64,000 nt of DNA from Physcia stellaris (taxonomy: Eukaryota; Ascomycota; Lecanoromycetes; Caliciales; Physciaceae): NCBI GenBank assembly GCA_018902385.1, contig JABSSW010000012.1, forward strand, positions 186,001 to 250,000, in the 5' to 3' direction. Positions 12,880-23,625 of the stretch are shown in pieces. The notes beneath the pieces were generated by a model, which worked only from the letters and a program-made list of their open reading frames with translations, did not search any database and was not told the DNA's origin. Position 1 is the first letter of the stretch; each line of letters opens with the position of its first letter. A program made the position numbers and the translations under genes.

Positions 12880-13361
12880 GGTTCACGGTAAGCGCGGGAT
12901 GAGTTTCGAAATGATATGTTTTCTCTCAAGACCGATATGGGAACACGGAGCTTTTCTATCTCGGCCTCTCAGCCATAATCATGATATTCAGAATCAGGTT
13001 TTCGTCTTATCCCTTGCGTTGGTAAGTTCATGCTGTCGAGCAGAGCCTCCGGCCTCATCTCCGCTCCAATGCCAGCAATCATTCCCATCCTTATCAGAAA
13101 AAATATCGCGCATCGGAGGATGAGGTCACAATCGGCTAACAGTGGACGGTTGGAGCTGACAGGTTCATTGTCTGTCGGCAATGCGGCCGCTAGCTGCACC
13201 GTTGGAACTAACTGTATTATTGTCAGCCTATCAAAAACAGCGAACCGCTTCTTGAACAATTAGAGGTGTCTTGCTTCCTCCGATGCAAGGCAAAAACTTG
13301 TTGGAATGAATATTTCACAACTGAATGATAGGCGATTTGAGGCCTAAGGAGCATATGCACA
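12880..13361. other. Promoter region of the polyketide synthase and 3' region of malic enzyme
   Basis: 482 bp between two minus-strand genes. The PKS start codon is at 12879 and the malic enzyme stop at 13362. No other gene is visible. Confidence 0.55.
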
Positions 13362-15704
13362 TCACTGCGACCTCCTGTTCACGCTTCCAATTCCCATCTC
13401 CCCTTTGGCATGCCGACTTGCTCCATCCGCTTGAACTTGCACCAGTGGCCTGTACCGTGCCTCCCACATCTGTTCCCTGACCCACTCCTCGAGATCCTCG
13501 TCGTCCACTGGGATGTCCTTTTCAGTGGCCAGTCCCTCTTCCACTGCCTGTTTAATGACTGCCTTGGCGATCTGCACGCTGATTTCCCGCACGTTGACCA
13601 CATCAGGTACCAGCCCTTGGTTGGGATCCTTCAATGCCGGGGATTGAGCTGCTATCGCCTTGACCGCCGCGACAATCATTTTGGTTGACAGCCGACGTGC
13701 TCGACAAAGAACGGCGCCTAGCCCAATGCCAGGGAATGCGGTGGAATTGTTGCATTCAGCTGGAGCTTGTGGTTAGCCAATTGAACCCCGAATCAAGACC
13801 AATGATGCATCTGCATATTTCTGGCCTAGAGCCAAGAATTACCTACCAACTTCATATTTTCGGCCATTGTACTCGACTGGTGGGAAAGGGCTCCCAGTCG
13901 CAATCAGGGCTTTACCTTCCGTCCACTCATAGATGTCCTTGGGGTCTGCTTCATGCAGACGCGTCGGGTTACTGAGCGGGAAGATGATGGGTCGGTCGAC
14001 ATGTTTCGCCATTTCCTTGACCACTTCTTCCGTAAAGGCCTTAGGCTTGGTCGAAGTGCCAACGAGGACGTGCGGCTTAACCTCCTTGATGACTGATAAC
14101 AAGTTCTTGTGCTCTTTACCTTCCCATTCTCGATCGCTGCGAGCAAACGGCTTTTGACCGCTATTTAGTCCTTCACCCAATGACTGTAGCAGAAGACCAG
14201 GCTTGTCGACACACCAAATCTGCTTGGCGCAATCCTCTGCAGACTTCCCGCTCTCGGTCGCAATAGCGTCACGTACTTGATCTGCTATACCCATGCCTGC
14301 GGTACCTGAACCGAAGATCACCAATCGCATCTCCTTGAGGGTCAGGTTGCTGACATGCAAGCCAGCCATAATCGCTACTCATGATTTGGAGTCAGCTGTT
14401 CCATTCACGCATAGTCGTTGTGCTACAGGATAAGCTCTTTGGAGGGGATGCTTTCGTCGCATAAGAGAAGGCTCCGGAAAGACATACCTGCTAAAGTAAT
14501 GCACCCTGTGCCCTGGATATCATCGTTGAAACAGGCAAGCTGAGAGCTATACCTTTCGAGAAGTCTTCGGGCGTTTGAGAGGCCAAAATCCTCAAAGTGC
14601 AGGTATGCTTTGGGATAGAGCTTGTGCGCCGCTTGAACGAAGGTGTCGACAAACTCATCGTACTCTTTACCGCGAACCCGTGGCCGGCGAAGGCCAAGAT
14701 ACAGGTCGTCATTGAGCAACTGGTCGTTGTCTGTACCGCAGTCCAAGACAACCGCTAATGTTCGGGCTGGGTGTATGCCTGCACACAAGGTCGTAATGAC
14801 TAGCTTAGCGACAGAGATGAGGATGCCACCGACGCCTTGATCGCCAACGCCAAGAATTTCTTCACTAGGTAATCGTGATTTCCAAGTCAGCATTTCCAAT
14901 CTCGCGTGAACTTTGAGCCAGAATAAGTGTTGAAGTAAATCTCTCTGGAGTTTTAAGCAGATGTTTCCGGTGAGGGGGTGAAATTGTCCGTTGCAGTCTC
15001 AAGAAAAGAGAAAAGACAGGACTCCGAATACACGTACCCATCTGTCACTACGATGTAATCGACATCACCAGCTTGGCCCCACTGAGACAGATTATCTTCA
15101 ACTCGGTCCTTGTCGAAAACATTCAGAAAGCAGCCTTCTGGCTTGCGGAATAGCCGCGAAAAGTTCTGGATAGCTTCGGATTCGGTAGGGGTGTAAATGA
15201 TGCCAAACATCTCCTTCAGGTGATCCTGGATCAACTTGTAGTACAGTACTTCATTCTGGGCCTTCATGCTAGTCATGAAGGTGTTTTTAGCGATCTGTAG
15301 GGAAGTCTGATGTCAGCGACGCCAGACAGAGGTAAAAGTTGAGCTATGAGACTTGCGTCTTGATCAAATTAAGATGAGAAAGAAAATGCTCGGACGACAC
15401 CTACTGGATCAGGCCGGCTGCTGTATTGTTGATAGGCTCTTCTGACCTGCTCCTCCAGCGTCTGGACATTGGGAGGCAATAAGCTGTGAAGCTTGAAGTC
15501 TTTCCGCTCGTTCGGAGGGAATGCAGACCCTTTATTATGGTAAGGTGAATTCAGGAGCGCTGAACCCTGTAATATTTGTTATTTGAAGTCAGAAGGTACA
15601 GGCAAGACTTGACTCACTGTCAGCGCACAGGCTTCTGGGCCTGATGTGGAGAGTGGCAGATGGCCGAATCTTTCATTCTTGCTATCCTTAGGGTGTGAAG
15701 ACAT
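13362..15704 (-). CDS. Malic enzyme (oxidative decarboxylation of malate)
   Basis: Six exons: 15618-15704, 15405-15566, 15038-15294, 14488-14864, 13847-14374 and 13362-13759. They total 1,809 nt, 602 residues, with no frame problem. It converts malate to pyruvate and CO2 while reducing NAD(P)+. Diagnostic text: LLNSPYHNKGSAFP, SSRPDPIAKNTFMTSM, the malate-site block IIYTPTESEAIQNFS, the metal-binding block FEDFGLSNARRLLERY with CFNDDIQGTG, the cofactor loop FGSGTAGMGIAD and PLSNPTRLHEADP. The N-terminus (MSSHPKDSKNERFGHL) is not an evident mitochondrial presequence, so a cytosolic form is likely (inference). Its 3' end faces the PKS promoter; cytosolic malic enzyme is a known NADPH source for fatty acid and polyketide synthesis, but the pairing may be chance. 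Confidence 0.95.
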
Positions 15705-16223
15705 AATGCTTATAAAGCTAATTCGGTCGTATCAGGATAGTTTGTTTGAGGGCAGGTCTTTTTTTGCGGGTGTTATGGTGAGATGTCCTAGATAGCAGGA
15801 CCACACGCTCTTTCCAAGCCACAGGTAGCACATGCTCTCTTGTGGTGGTCGATTCAAAGCATCTGGAAGGAGCTCCCATAATAATATTCAAGAGACCAAG
15901 AGCCAAAGGCTGACGTCATGCCGGCAATCGCGGAGGTGCCAGATTGTAACACTGCTCTCATTCACCCTAGACAGTAAGGCACTTATTGAGGGCGGCGGGA
16001 CGGCGCTATTTGGAGTGAAATCGGGGCTTCCCTTCCTTGGACTATACATGGCCTTATACGACATGAACGGGCGGTGTAACCAATATTCTGCCCAGGTCTG
16101 GTTACCGTCTCTGCACATTATTTCGGATGCCATCTTTGGCCAGAACAAATGTGTCTGAGGTGATGAAAGGCGATGTAATACCACCCAGGCTTTGCGGAAA
16201 TATTGTTCCATTCACGGGTGCTC
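15705..16223. other. Intergenic region upstream of malic enzyme
   Basis: 519 bp between the malic enzyme start and the end of the phosphoesterase gene. It should contain the malic enzyme promoter and the phosphoesterase terminator. No gene is seen. Confidence 0.5.
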
Positions 16224-17915
16224 TTATATTGGTTTCCTTCTTCTCGCTCCAAAGACTGGGCCAGCATTGTCCATACTCGAGAAGGTAACCGCTCGTGCTG
16301 GACGTCGCCCCTTGTCCACATTAGCCGTCTGTAGCCAGGCGTCCAGGGTATTGGCCCGTTTGCGTAGCTTGAATTGTTCCTTTGGCGGCTCAGGAACTCG
16401 GCGAATCCTGATCGAGTGTGACGCTACCACAACTGTGGCAATTACCGTAACGATATCCAAGATATGTACGCCCCACCAAATGTGCTGTGTACCAAGCGCA
16501 CAGGTCGAATACTCGAAGCGCCAAACCCCGGCCTCGGGTTCAAACCATGCACTCAAGAGACCCGCATTGCCTCCAAAGTCGCCCATCATGCTGCGTACTG
16601 TGACTTCACGTATACCAGGGATGGTCTTGTCCTCCTTGGCTGTGGAGTTCCACCATTGCTCCGCCTTCCATTTCCGCGCCTCTATATCTTCGTTGTCAGG
16701 CAAATGGTGGTAGACATCGCAGCCTTCGTGGTCATGGCCTGTGAGGATGATACCATTGCGCCCGAACCCTTGACCAGGCGCATTGCGATTGCCACTCATT
16801 CCGTAGATGCCCTCCATGATGCCTTTCGCCGCGTTGTAGCTCAAATGGTTTTGCTCCTTTAAACCCCCACCATACTCCTCGTCGTGAAAGGTAAAATACG
16901 GCCCATCGACACAGACGCCTTCTCTTTTATGCATCGGTACATGGGTGAGGAGTATAGTTGCTGACGATTTGTCTTCCACAGGGCGCGACACGCCAATCGC
17001 GTCATTTATGAACTGATATGTAGCAGCTTGAATATTTGGATCGAGCGCGGGCGTGTCTAGATTCAAGTCATTGAGAACGATGATTCGTAATTCGGGTAGC
17101 TCTTCAAGATGTTGATCCGATATAAAGGTAGTATTCTCCGAGGGTAATGTGAAGCGTGTCTCCCAATTTGCGCGGCCGAACGCCCTTTCGAACCTATCCA
17201 TCCTTTCCGGAGTGATGTCTCCAGCATATCCAATATCATGATTACCCGCGACATTTATGACCCTGGTCTCCCAGCTGTCGTCCTGACCTAATTGCCCCAA
17301 ATGTATGCCTCCAGTAATTTCATCATCGACGCGCGCTCCATGCTTGAAGACCCTATTCCAAAAGCGCCAAGCCCGTCCTTCGAACTCTTTGTCGCTGATC
17401 CACTGGCTACCCAAAAGGTCTCCCAGAACGGTGACGTGGGTAGGTTTTAGTGTTCGGTGTAGGGTGCGGTAGATATGCGCAAGATAGTAGTCGTTACCAA
17501 TAAGGTCCAGCCTTTTGCGAAAGTAATGCAACAGCCGTGGTATGTCAACAATGGTCAGGTCCAGGATGTGTTTCCCCAAAACGTCCAGTCCTTCTCCCGT
17601 TGTTGAGGCTTCTAAAACGTCTGACTGTAGCGTGTTGAGACTTGGGAGATAGCCATGCTCAGGGTTCAACAGCGAAGAGACACCTTCAAGCTGAGGGTCG
17701 CCAAGCGCAAGTAGACGAAAAGGCGCCTCGATACCACCGTAGGAGGTTGGAGAGTCCGTAAGATGCTGAAGGGTAAACCGAAAGGACGTGTCCTTGGACG
17801 CGACTCGAGGCACAAAAGCGCAACGGAGGATGTACGGATAGTAATACAGATATATGGTGGACGATAAAGACAGTGGGATCAGTATTGCCAAGCTCTGACG
17901 AAGGAGTGAAAGCAT
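16224..17915 (-). CDS. Ted1/Cdc1-like ER calcineurin-type phosphoesterase
   Basis: Single exon, 563 residues from the ATG at 17915. An in-frame ATG at 18056 would add 47 residues, but the hydrophobic stretch LAILIPLSLSSTIYLYYYPY then would not be N-terminal, so I prefer 17915. Metallophosphoesterase motifs are in order: GDPQLEG (about 72), GDLLGS (165), GNHD (224), THVP (324) and GHDHEGC (393). A second membrane span (about residues 475-495) precedes a basic cytosolic tail. This matches yeast Ted1/Cdc1 and animal PGAP5, which remove ethanolamine phosphate from GPI anchors in the ER so that GPI proteins can leave. All metal ligands appear intact. Confidence 0.88.
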   Translation of the reverse strand: MLSLLRQSLAILIPLSLSSTIYLYYYPYILRCAFVPRVASKDTSFRFTLQHLTDSPTSYGGIEAPFRLLALGDPQLEGVSSLLNPEHGYLPSLNTLQSDVLEASTTGEGLDVLGKHILDLTIVDIPRLLHYFRKRLDLIGNDYYLAHIYRTLHRTLKPTHVTVLGDLLGSQWISDKEFEGRAWRFWNRVFKHGARVDDEITGGIHLGQLGQDDSWETRVINVAGNHDIGYAGDITPERMDRFERAFGRANWETRFTLPSENTTFISDQHLEELPELRIIVLNDLNLDTPALDPNIQAATYQFINDAIGVSRPVEDKSSATILLTHVPMHKREGVCVDGPYFTFHDEEYGGGLKEQNHLSYNAAKGIMEGIYGMSGNRNAPGQGFGRNGIILTGHDHEGCDVYHHLPDNEDIEARKWKAEQWWNSTAKEDKTIPGIREVTVRSMMGDFGGNAGLLSAWFEPEAGVWRFEYSTCALGTQHIWWGVHILDIVTVIATVVVASHSIRIRRVPEPPKEQFKLRKRANTLDAWLQTANVDKGRRPARAVTFSSMDNAGPVFGARRRKPI

Positions 17916-18426
17916 ATGGTGCACCAAGATTATTTTCTTTTGAAGTGGACCGAAATGAATGTCATCGCATTGTCCAAGTCCCCAGATCGTGCACGCTGGG
18001 AAATGCACCAATATCGTGGACATTCTTGACAACCCTAGACATTGCACATGGTACATTAGGGTTCTGGAACACCTGAAAGCCCAAGTCGTTTCCTGAAAGC
18101 TTTCTGTAGGGAATATGAAAGAATTGCATATCGAATTGTGATTGCAGTCAAACCGTCAGTATAGCAATTTGTGCATGGCGATTTGCAAATTGACTTGGGA
18201 GTGGTGATGGCCGACGATCTGATCCGAAACCGTCCTATCACTGAGGTAGTTCTGAAAACTGTGGCGGATGATTGTTGAAGGCTTTTATCTGGCCTTCTTG
18301 GACTATCTGACAATGCGACGTGGGTAAACTAGTAGATGTCTTGCTAAAGGACAGAACCCAAGTCAAAGTTTCTATCAAATAGGAGCCAAGTCCACCGGAT
18401 CCCCATTTTCACTTTTCTCCCTCAGT
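17916..18426. other. Intergenic region
   Basis: 511 bp between two minus-strand genes. Holds the promoter of the phosphoesterase. An open frame at 18056-18313 has no recognisable features and is not called. Confidence 0.5.
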
Positions 18427-19039
18427 TCAACCCCTAGGATGTGGGAGCCAATCTACATATCCGTTGGCCGTCGGAAGATCATCGACGACAAGCATCCACA
18501 TCGCCGCCCATGAATTCGTTCGCTGCCCATATGCCTCCAACCCCGCCAACACATTCGCCACCTGTCCGTACCAAAGCGGGCTTCTCTCCATTCCTTGAAT
18601 CTCGATTCTCAACACTCCCAGGATGCCCCCTTGCTCAATAGTATACTCGTCCAGCGGTACGCGCCTGTCGCCATGACCGAACTCGAGAATGACACTGAGA
18701 ATATAGTGGAGATGGGTGAACAGGATAGCTGTCATAGCGGGGCCGTTGAGGTAGTTGCGCTTCATGTTGTGGAGCAGAAGGATTGTGCCGGGTGAGGCAT
18801 TGGGGATCTGGATTCGAACTTCGTTGGTGGAGGGGAGGTAACTACTATCTTAGCTAAGTGCGCATGGATGTGATATTCCCGTGGTGGACATGATGAAAGA
18901 CTTACAGCTGAGAGCTATTTGTTGGCGCTCCTGTGGCGTTTCTCTGGAGTTGGTGCGAGAATCCCGTTGGAGCATTGCGAACGGCAGTACAGGCAGTGAG
19001 GTAGAGGTATAGTGCGAGCCATGAGTTGAGAAGTAACAT
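18427..19039 (-). CDS. Small secreted protein of unknown function
   Basis: Two exons, 18906-19039 and 18427-18844. The ATG at 19039 begins a signal peptide (MLLLNSWLALYLYLTACTA), and the mature protein has N-glycosylation sites and a compact C-terminal domain with EQGGILGVLRIEIQG and SPLWYGQVANVLAGLEAYG. Length is about 183 residues. The acceptor is a tandem NAGNAG (gatagtag), so two products differing by one residue are possible. I do not recognise the family; the C-terminal block looks like a conserved fungal extracellular domain. No neighbour suggests a role. Confidence 0.62.
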
Positions 19040-19463
19040 CTTCGTAGGCAATGAATGCGAGGTAGGTAGAAACTTTTGGGGGTTGCCTCTTAATAACTTG
19101 TATCTTGAGCCGCTCTCGTCCGGTGAGCTTCATTGCTGTGATGAGCCGCTCGGTTGCCTGCGAATAATGACTTCTGAACAGTTAGAGGGGACGGGCGGGT
19201 TGTGCGTTGCGTGACGCGACTTGCGCCTCTAGAGCGAATTGGAGAACCAAAAGGTCGCATCAACGCGACCAAGCTATGCAGCTATTCACGGCGAGGAATT
19301 CGGTTCAAGCCGCAGGCTACACTTTTTGTGACCGGGATACTGCAAGTTCGAGATCATATCGATTTTGGGACGGCAAAGTCTTTTTATTTCTCCTGGGTAG
19401 CTAGAGACCACCTCGATTGAGACCCATTGTACTCCTGGTCGTGCCACAATGCCATCTGTTCAC
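19040..19463. other. Intergenic region
   Basis: About 420 bp between the small secreted protein gene and the end of the uL14 gene, both on the minus strand. No gene or repeat is seen. Confidence 0.5.
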
Positions 19464-20304
19464 TCACATGACCACGCCCGAATTGCTTGCAATACGCTGT
19501 AATCGCGTTAGCAGTATCCTCGTAGACATCTGTGTGTGTAGATTGGGAGGCGTACCGGCCAAAGCTCCGCAGCCTCTTTCCCTACCGGCCCTGTGATGGC
19601 GGAGCCCTTCATCTCGCCCTTGGGATTTACAATCTATAGCCACATCATCAGCCCTGTGAGTCCTGTATTTATCTCATTGTCCCTCTTTTGTCCATTTTTA
19701 ATAATTCGCTTCTTGGGTCTCTTCCCGTTTCTTCCATCCACGCCTAGCAGTGACTTACCACTCCAGCATTATCCTCGAAATAAATGTACACCCCATCAGC
19801 TCTCCTCCAAGGTTTACTCTGCCGCACCACCACAGCCGGCATGACCTTCTTCCGTAGTTCCGGCTTCCCCTTTTTGACTGTAGCCATGACCATGTCACCA
19901 ACGCCAGCCGCGGGGAGACGATTCAGGCGGGCACCGATGCCCTTGACGGAGATGATGTAGAGGTTTCGAGCGCCGGAGTTGTCGCAGCAGTTCATCACTG
20001 CACCACTATTGGGGGAATTAGCCGGGCCTGGCAAGAGAGGAACAGAGCGGAAGAATCTCGATGGTTGGGGTAGCGGAGACATTGGCGAGTCGAGTGCGGG
20101 ATGGGAAGCACGAATAGAGAGGCAGAGTCGGAGAGGAGCCCTGGCAGCAGAAGGAGGGTGAAATGGCGAATGGGTAAAAACGTACACTGGAAGACCGAGA
20201 GTCATCTTGAGCTTGTTGCCCGAGGCACCACCGCGTCTGTTGAGATTGTGTCAGCAGATAGAATTGCCAAGATTTTCATTCATAGCCTACCCGCGTTTCG
20301 ACAT
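19464..20304 (-). CDS. RPL23: Cytosolic 60S ribosomal protein uL14 (L23)
   Basis: Five exons: 20291-20304, 20186-20236, 19759-20005, 19556-19633 and 19464-19496. They give 140 residues, the usual length. The first exon is only 14 nt (MSKRG), a common arrangement in fungal ribosomal protein genes. Characteristic text: [56 protein letters not shown] and [19 protein letters not shown]. It binds 28S rRNA on the subunit interface near the GTPase centre. The frame is clean. This is the safest conserved anchor of the window. Confidence 0.96.
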
Positions 20305-20959
20305 CTTGAATTAGCTGTTGTGCTGGCTGTACGTTGAAGGTGGATGATCCTATTGATGCTGAGCTTCCAATTCCTGAGATAGCGAAATCAGGAAATGAAA
20401 GTGTGGGCGCTAAAGAGGTTTGGGAATAGCTTCATCGGCAACCCAAAATCTCGCCGACAATTCCGCGACCGTGCGATGAGATGGAACTACTTAGTCAGCA
20501 GCAAGCACTAAACTACAACGGAGTTGACAGCTTCGACGACACTCCATCGTGTTATCTGTTCAGCTTGTCTCATGATTGACTTCGTCCTGACCCAGATCCA
20601 TATTAAGGAAGTTCGCTATAGGGCTAATGCTAGGAATGCTAAGCTATACTATCCAGTCCTCCCAAAAAGCGCGCTGAAGACCGATGAAGGACTTGAGGCT
20701 CTGCGCTGGAGGACTAGGGTCACTGTTCCCAAGGAAACCAGAATGCGGAAGAACCCCAAAGAAAGACAAAGAAAAAGCCTCGTCTCATCCGCCGAGAACC
20801 AATCAATAGCATGCATTCATCCTTTGCTGCAATGGGGACCATCCTCGTCGCAAGCTGTATGGAACATGCAGGTTGCGCGTAGCCCAGCGCTGTAAGTCGG
20901 ACCCGCTCATCGTCACATTCACCTCTACTTGTATATTTCATTACTTCGTCGTCTTCTCT
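20305..20959. other. Intergenic region with the uL14 promoter
   Basis: 655 bp upstream of uL14. An open plus-strand frame at 20524-20895 has no recognisable content. Pyrimidine-rich tracts near 20930-20960 may belong to the 3' region of the next gene. Confidence 0.45.
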
Positions 20960-21748
20960 TCAGAAAAGAGACGTCCATTCGTCGTTACAACGTAGATCGT
21001 TTCGAGATTTTCTTTGTCGTTGTCCCACCATGTCCAATGGCTCGAAGAAAGTTGTCGTTTCTTCGTCGTCCGAGAAGTCTGGGGTTAATAAATTTTCCGG
21101 ACTTGGGGGCGGTGGTCGCTGTAAGTGAGGGGTAGGCTCGCCCTTCCTTTCTGTCGCATCACCAATCTCAATACTGTCCATAATCTCATCGACGTCATGC
21201 TCTAAGCAGTCTCCTCTTCGATATTTTGAAAATCGAAGCCTCGTGCTGTCATCGAAAAGGATAAAATCATGCCCGAGATTCGGAGCATCATGTCGATTGT
21301 CTGCCATGCAACCATCTCCGATCTCCTTATCTTGGCTTGGAAGATGCTGCTGCTGGCTGGCTGATGTTATCATTTCCCATATCTCCGTGGGTAATTGAGC
21401 GAACCCGGGATGTAGAGTTCCATGGTCCGCCCGTAATGACCTACTGGAAGATCTGGGAGTGTGAAATCGATGCAAGTCGCTTTGATTTTCAACATTCACG
21501 GTACAGCTGGCGTATTCATTGCAGTCTCGGTTCTTCCTCCCTGGACCGGACTTCTTCGCTGCACTGGTAGCTCGGGATCTGATCGTTGTCGATCCACTAC
21601 CTTTCGCTGAAGCCATGGTAGTTGGAATTGCCCCGCAGTCGAGAACTTGGTATCCTTGGTCAGCTTGGCAGCAGCATCGCATCCCGGTAATTATAGGTCC
21701 GTCCAGAGTGTGAACCAAGCATTGCGACGTCGCGTTAGCGGCCGCCAT
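20960..21748 (-). CDS. Hypothetical low-complexity protein
   Basis: Single exon, 262 residues, no recognised domain. It has a cysteine triplet near the start (RCCCQADQGYQ), a basic Ser/Thr-rich stretch (residues 45-75), FAQLPTEIWEMI, which resembles the start of an F-box (LP.EIW..I), acidic segments and a proline run (PPPPSPENLLTPDFSDDEE). A second possible start is the ATG at 21616. If the LPTEIWEMI segment is an F-box fragment, the rest is unusually short. It lies upstream of uL14 on the same strand. Function unknown. Confidence 0.5.
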   Translation of the reverse strand: MAAANATSQCLVHTLDGPIITGMRCCCQADQGYQVLDCGAIPTTMASAKGSGSTTIRSRATSAAKKSGPGRKNRDCNEYASCTVNVENQSDLHRFHTPRSSSRSLRADHGTLHPGFAQLPTEIWEMITSASQQQHLPSQDKEIGDGCMADNRHDAPNLGHDFILFDDSTRLRFSKYRRGDCLEHDVDEIMDSIEIGDATERKGEPTPHLQRPPPPSPENLLTPDFSDDEETTTFFEPLDMVGQRQRKSRNDLRCNDEWTSLF

Positions 21749-23625
21749 GATATTTCTGCACGTGTCTGGGAGGACGACGATGGTATTAAGGACTTATGGA
21801 GTCTAATCAGTGGAACAGAAAACCAAGAAGGTCGAAGTCTGACTGCTATTAATGTCTTTTCTGATGGAGGCTGATGGAATGGATGAAGAAGGAAAGAATG
21901 GTGGTTGACTGGATAGGAGAGTGAGCCAGCAAGAGGAAGAAAGAAGAAGGGAGGAAGACCGAGGGGAGTTTACGGGTTATGAAGCCTGCGGATCAGAGCT
22001 AGTCCATCTACCGACCAATAGCGTGAGTGCTTGGCGGCATTAGTACAGGGCTCTTCACACACCCCTGATCTCCTTGGTCCGATAGACTGTTCAGATGATG
22101 GAGTTTGATGAATGATGTTGGACATACATTTGAACGTTCATGTTTTGTTTAGAGATGGCAATGGTTGTTGGGGAGCAACGGGAGGCGAACAGAGTTCTCT
22201 GCTAAGGTGAGTGCAATCCATGGTACGGATCTCGGGCGGATGAGGCTCACCTGTGAATATAGTATAATCAGGCATCAATACTCAATGTTTACGAGCCCTC
22301 TCTGAGAATACCTGTCATCGCGATTGGGCCTTTGAGCGCTGTGGCAGTCGTAATCTTGCATTGTCCGAACCTCACGTCACGTGACTTTCGTCCCATCCTC
22401 AGCTTCATCTGACGGAGGCGTCTGGTAATTCCGCCATTGCGCTCTCGCAGGATGGAATCGCCCCACGATATATCATCACTGAAATCATGTGTTCCGTCGT
22501 GCGAAATGGTACTTCGACATTATCTCAATGGATTTGTCAATATTTTACCAGATTCTTAGCTTCACACCACGAAACCTCGGCTATCAAACCTCCGGATGCT
22601 ATATGATTTAAAAAGTCTTCCATGTTTGCCTCATATGACAGCTTGTCAAATACCTTAACCGCCTCATCGTCGGACTATGTAAAGACCACCAAAACGACAG
22701 AACGGCCCATGACTACACTCTTGGTATTTGCCTAAATGTATACAGACACTAACTGCCTGACAAGGCACGAGATTACAGTCACAACCCCGTAACCAACGCT
22801 TCACCCGTCGAATCAGAACTAAACCCGTTATCGCCATCATCCTGGGTGCCGGCGTAGCTCTTACACCTACACCCTCCCCCTCAAAAACTCACGCACAATC
22901 AGTCAATGACAGATAGGCACACCCAACAGCTTTTCACCCCACCGGAAAGAGGGACGAGTTGCGTGGTGAGTTTTGGGACATCCGCGATGTGCAGATGAAA
23001 TCGATCGGTGAGTTTGTGTGCAAGGAGTGATCATATTGCATGACTACATCGTCGTCGCCCCCAGAAGTAATCGCTCTCTACGCTCAGGTAAGTCAAAGGG
23101 TCAATGACGTGAAAACGCCAAAGAAGATGAGTATCTCAAGATATTTGCTCTCTTGTGAAAGATGAGTAATATCTGAGTCACCATCCATCGACAACTGGAG
23201 TACTACTGTAGTAGCAGGAGCTGCAAATTTAGGATTTACAAGTTCTATCCGAAATGCTCGATGTAGGAGGTCTGTACATGTGTAATGAACATACGCTGAT
23301 TGGTCCGCTTCGCATTATCTTTTTTCCGACCTCCGACAACAGCCTCGAGGCAGTCAAGCTCAGCCTCAAACGTACATCGCCTTCATCGAATCCCTCGATC
23401 ACAGGAATACGAACATGACACCGAACCCGGTCTTGTGAAAACATGTTTCCTTTCCATCGCTCTTATCTGAAATCTCAAGATATGCAGAGGATGTACAAAG
23501 GCTGGGGCAAAGCCACATGAGTATGACAACCTGTCGTACACGATGCCTTGACGATCTCAGCAGCTATCTACTCCGTTAGTCCATCAGAGAAAAGAAGCCA
23601 TTGCATAATCACGTCAGACTTAACA
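21749..23625. other. Long intergenic region before the NLR gene
   Basis: About 1.9 kb. It separates the hypothetical gene (minus) from the NLR (plus), so it holds two divergent promoters. A pyrimidine-rich part lies near 21880-21960. No convincing gene is present; the open frame at 23229-23444 on the minus strand has no features. Confidence 0.5.
22376..22385. promoter_or_regulatory. E-box palindrome GTCACGTGAC
   Basis: A perfect 10-bp palindrome around CACGTG, the site of bHLH factors (Cbf1/SREBP-like in fungi). It lies in the divergent promoter region between the hypothetical gene and the NLR. Binding is inference. Confidence 0.3.

Noticed and set aside
17916-18056. N-terminal extension of the Ted1-like protein
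   Set aside because: It would bury the membrane anchor 50 residues inside; the ATG at 17915 gives the normal topology.
20524-20895. Plus-strand frame of 123 codons upstream of uL14
   Set aside because: No domain, no bias, and it lies where the uL14 promoter must be.
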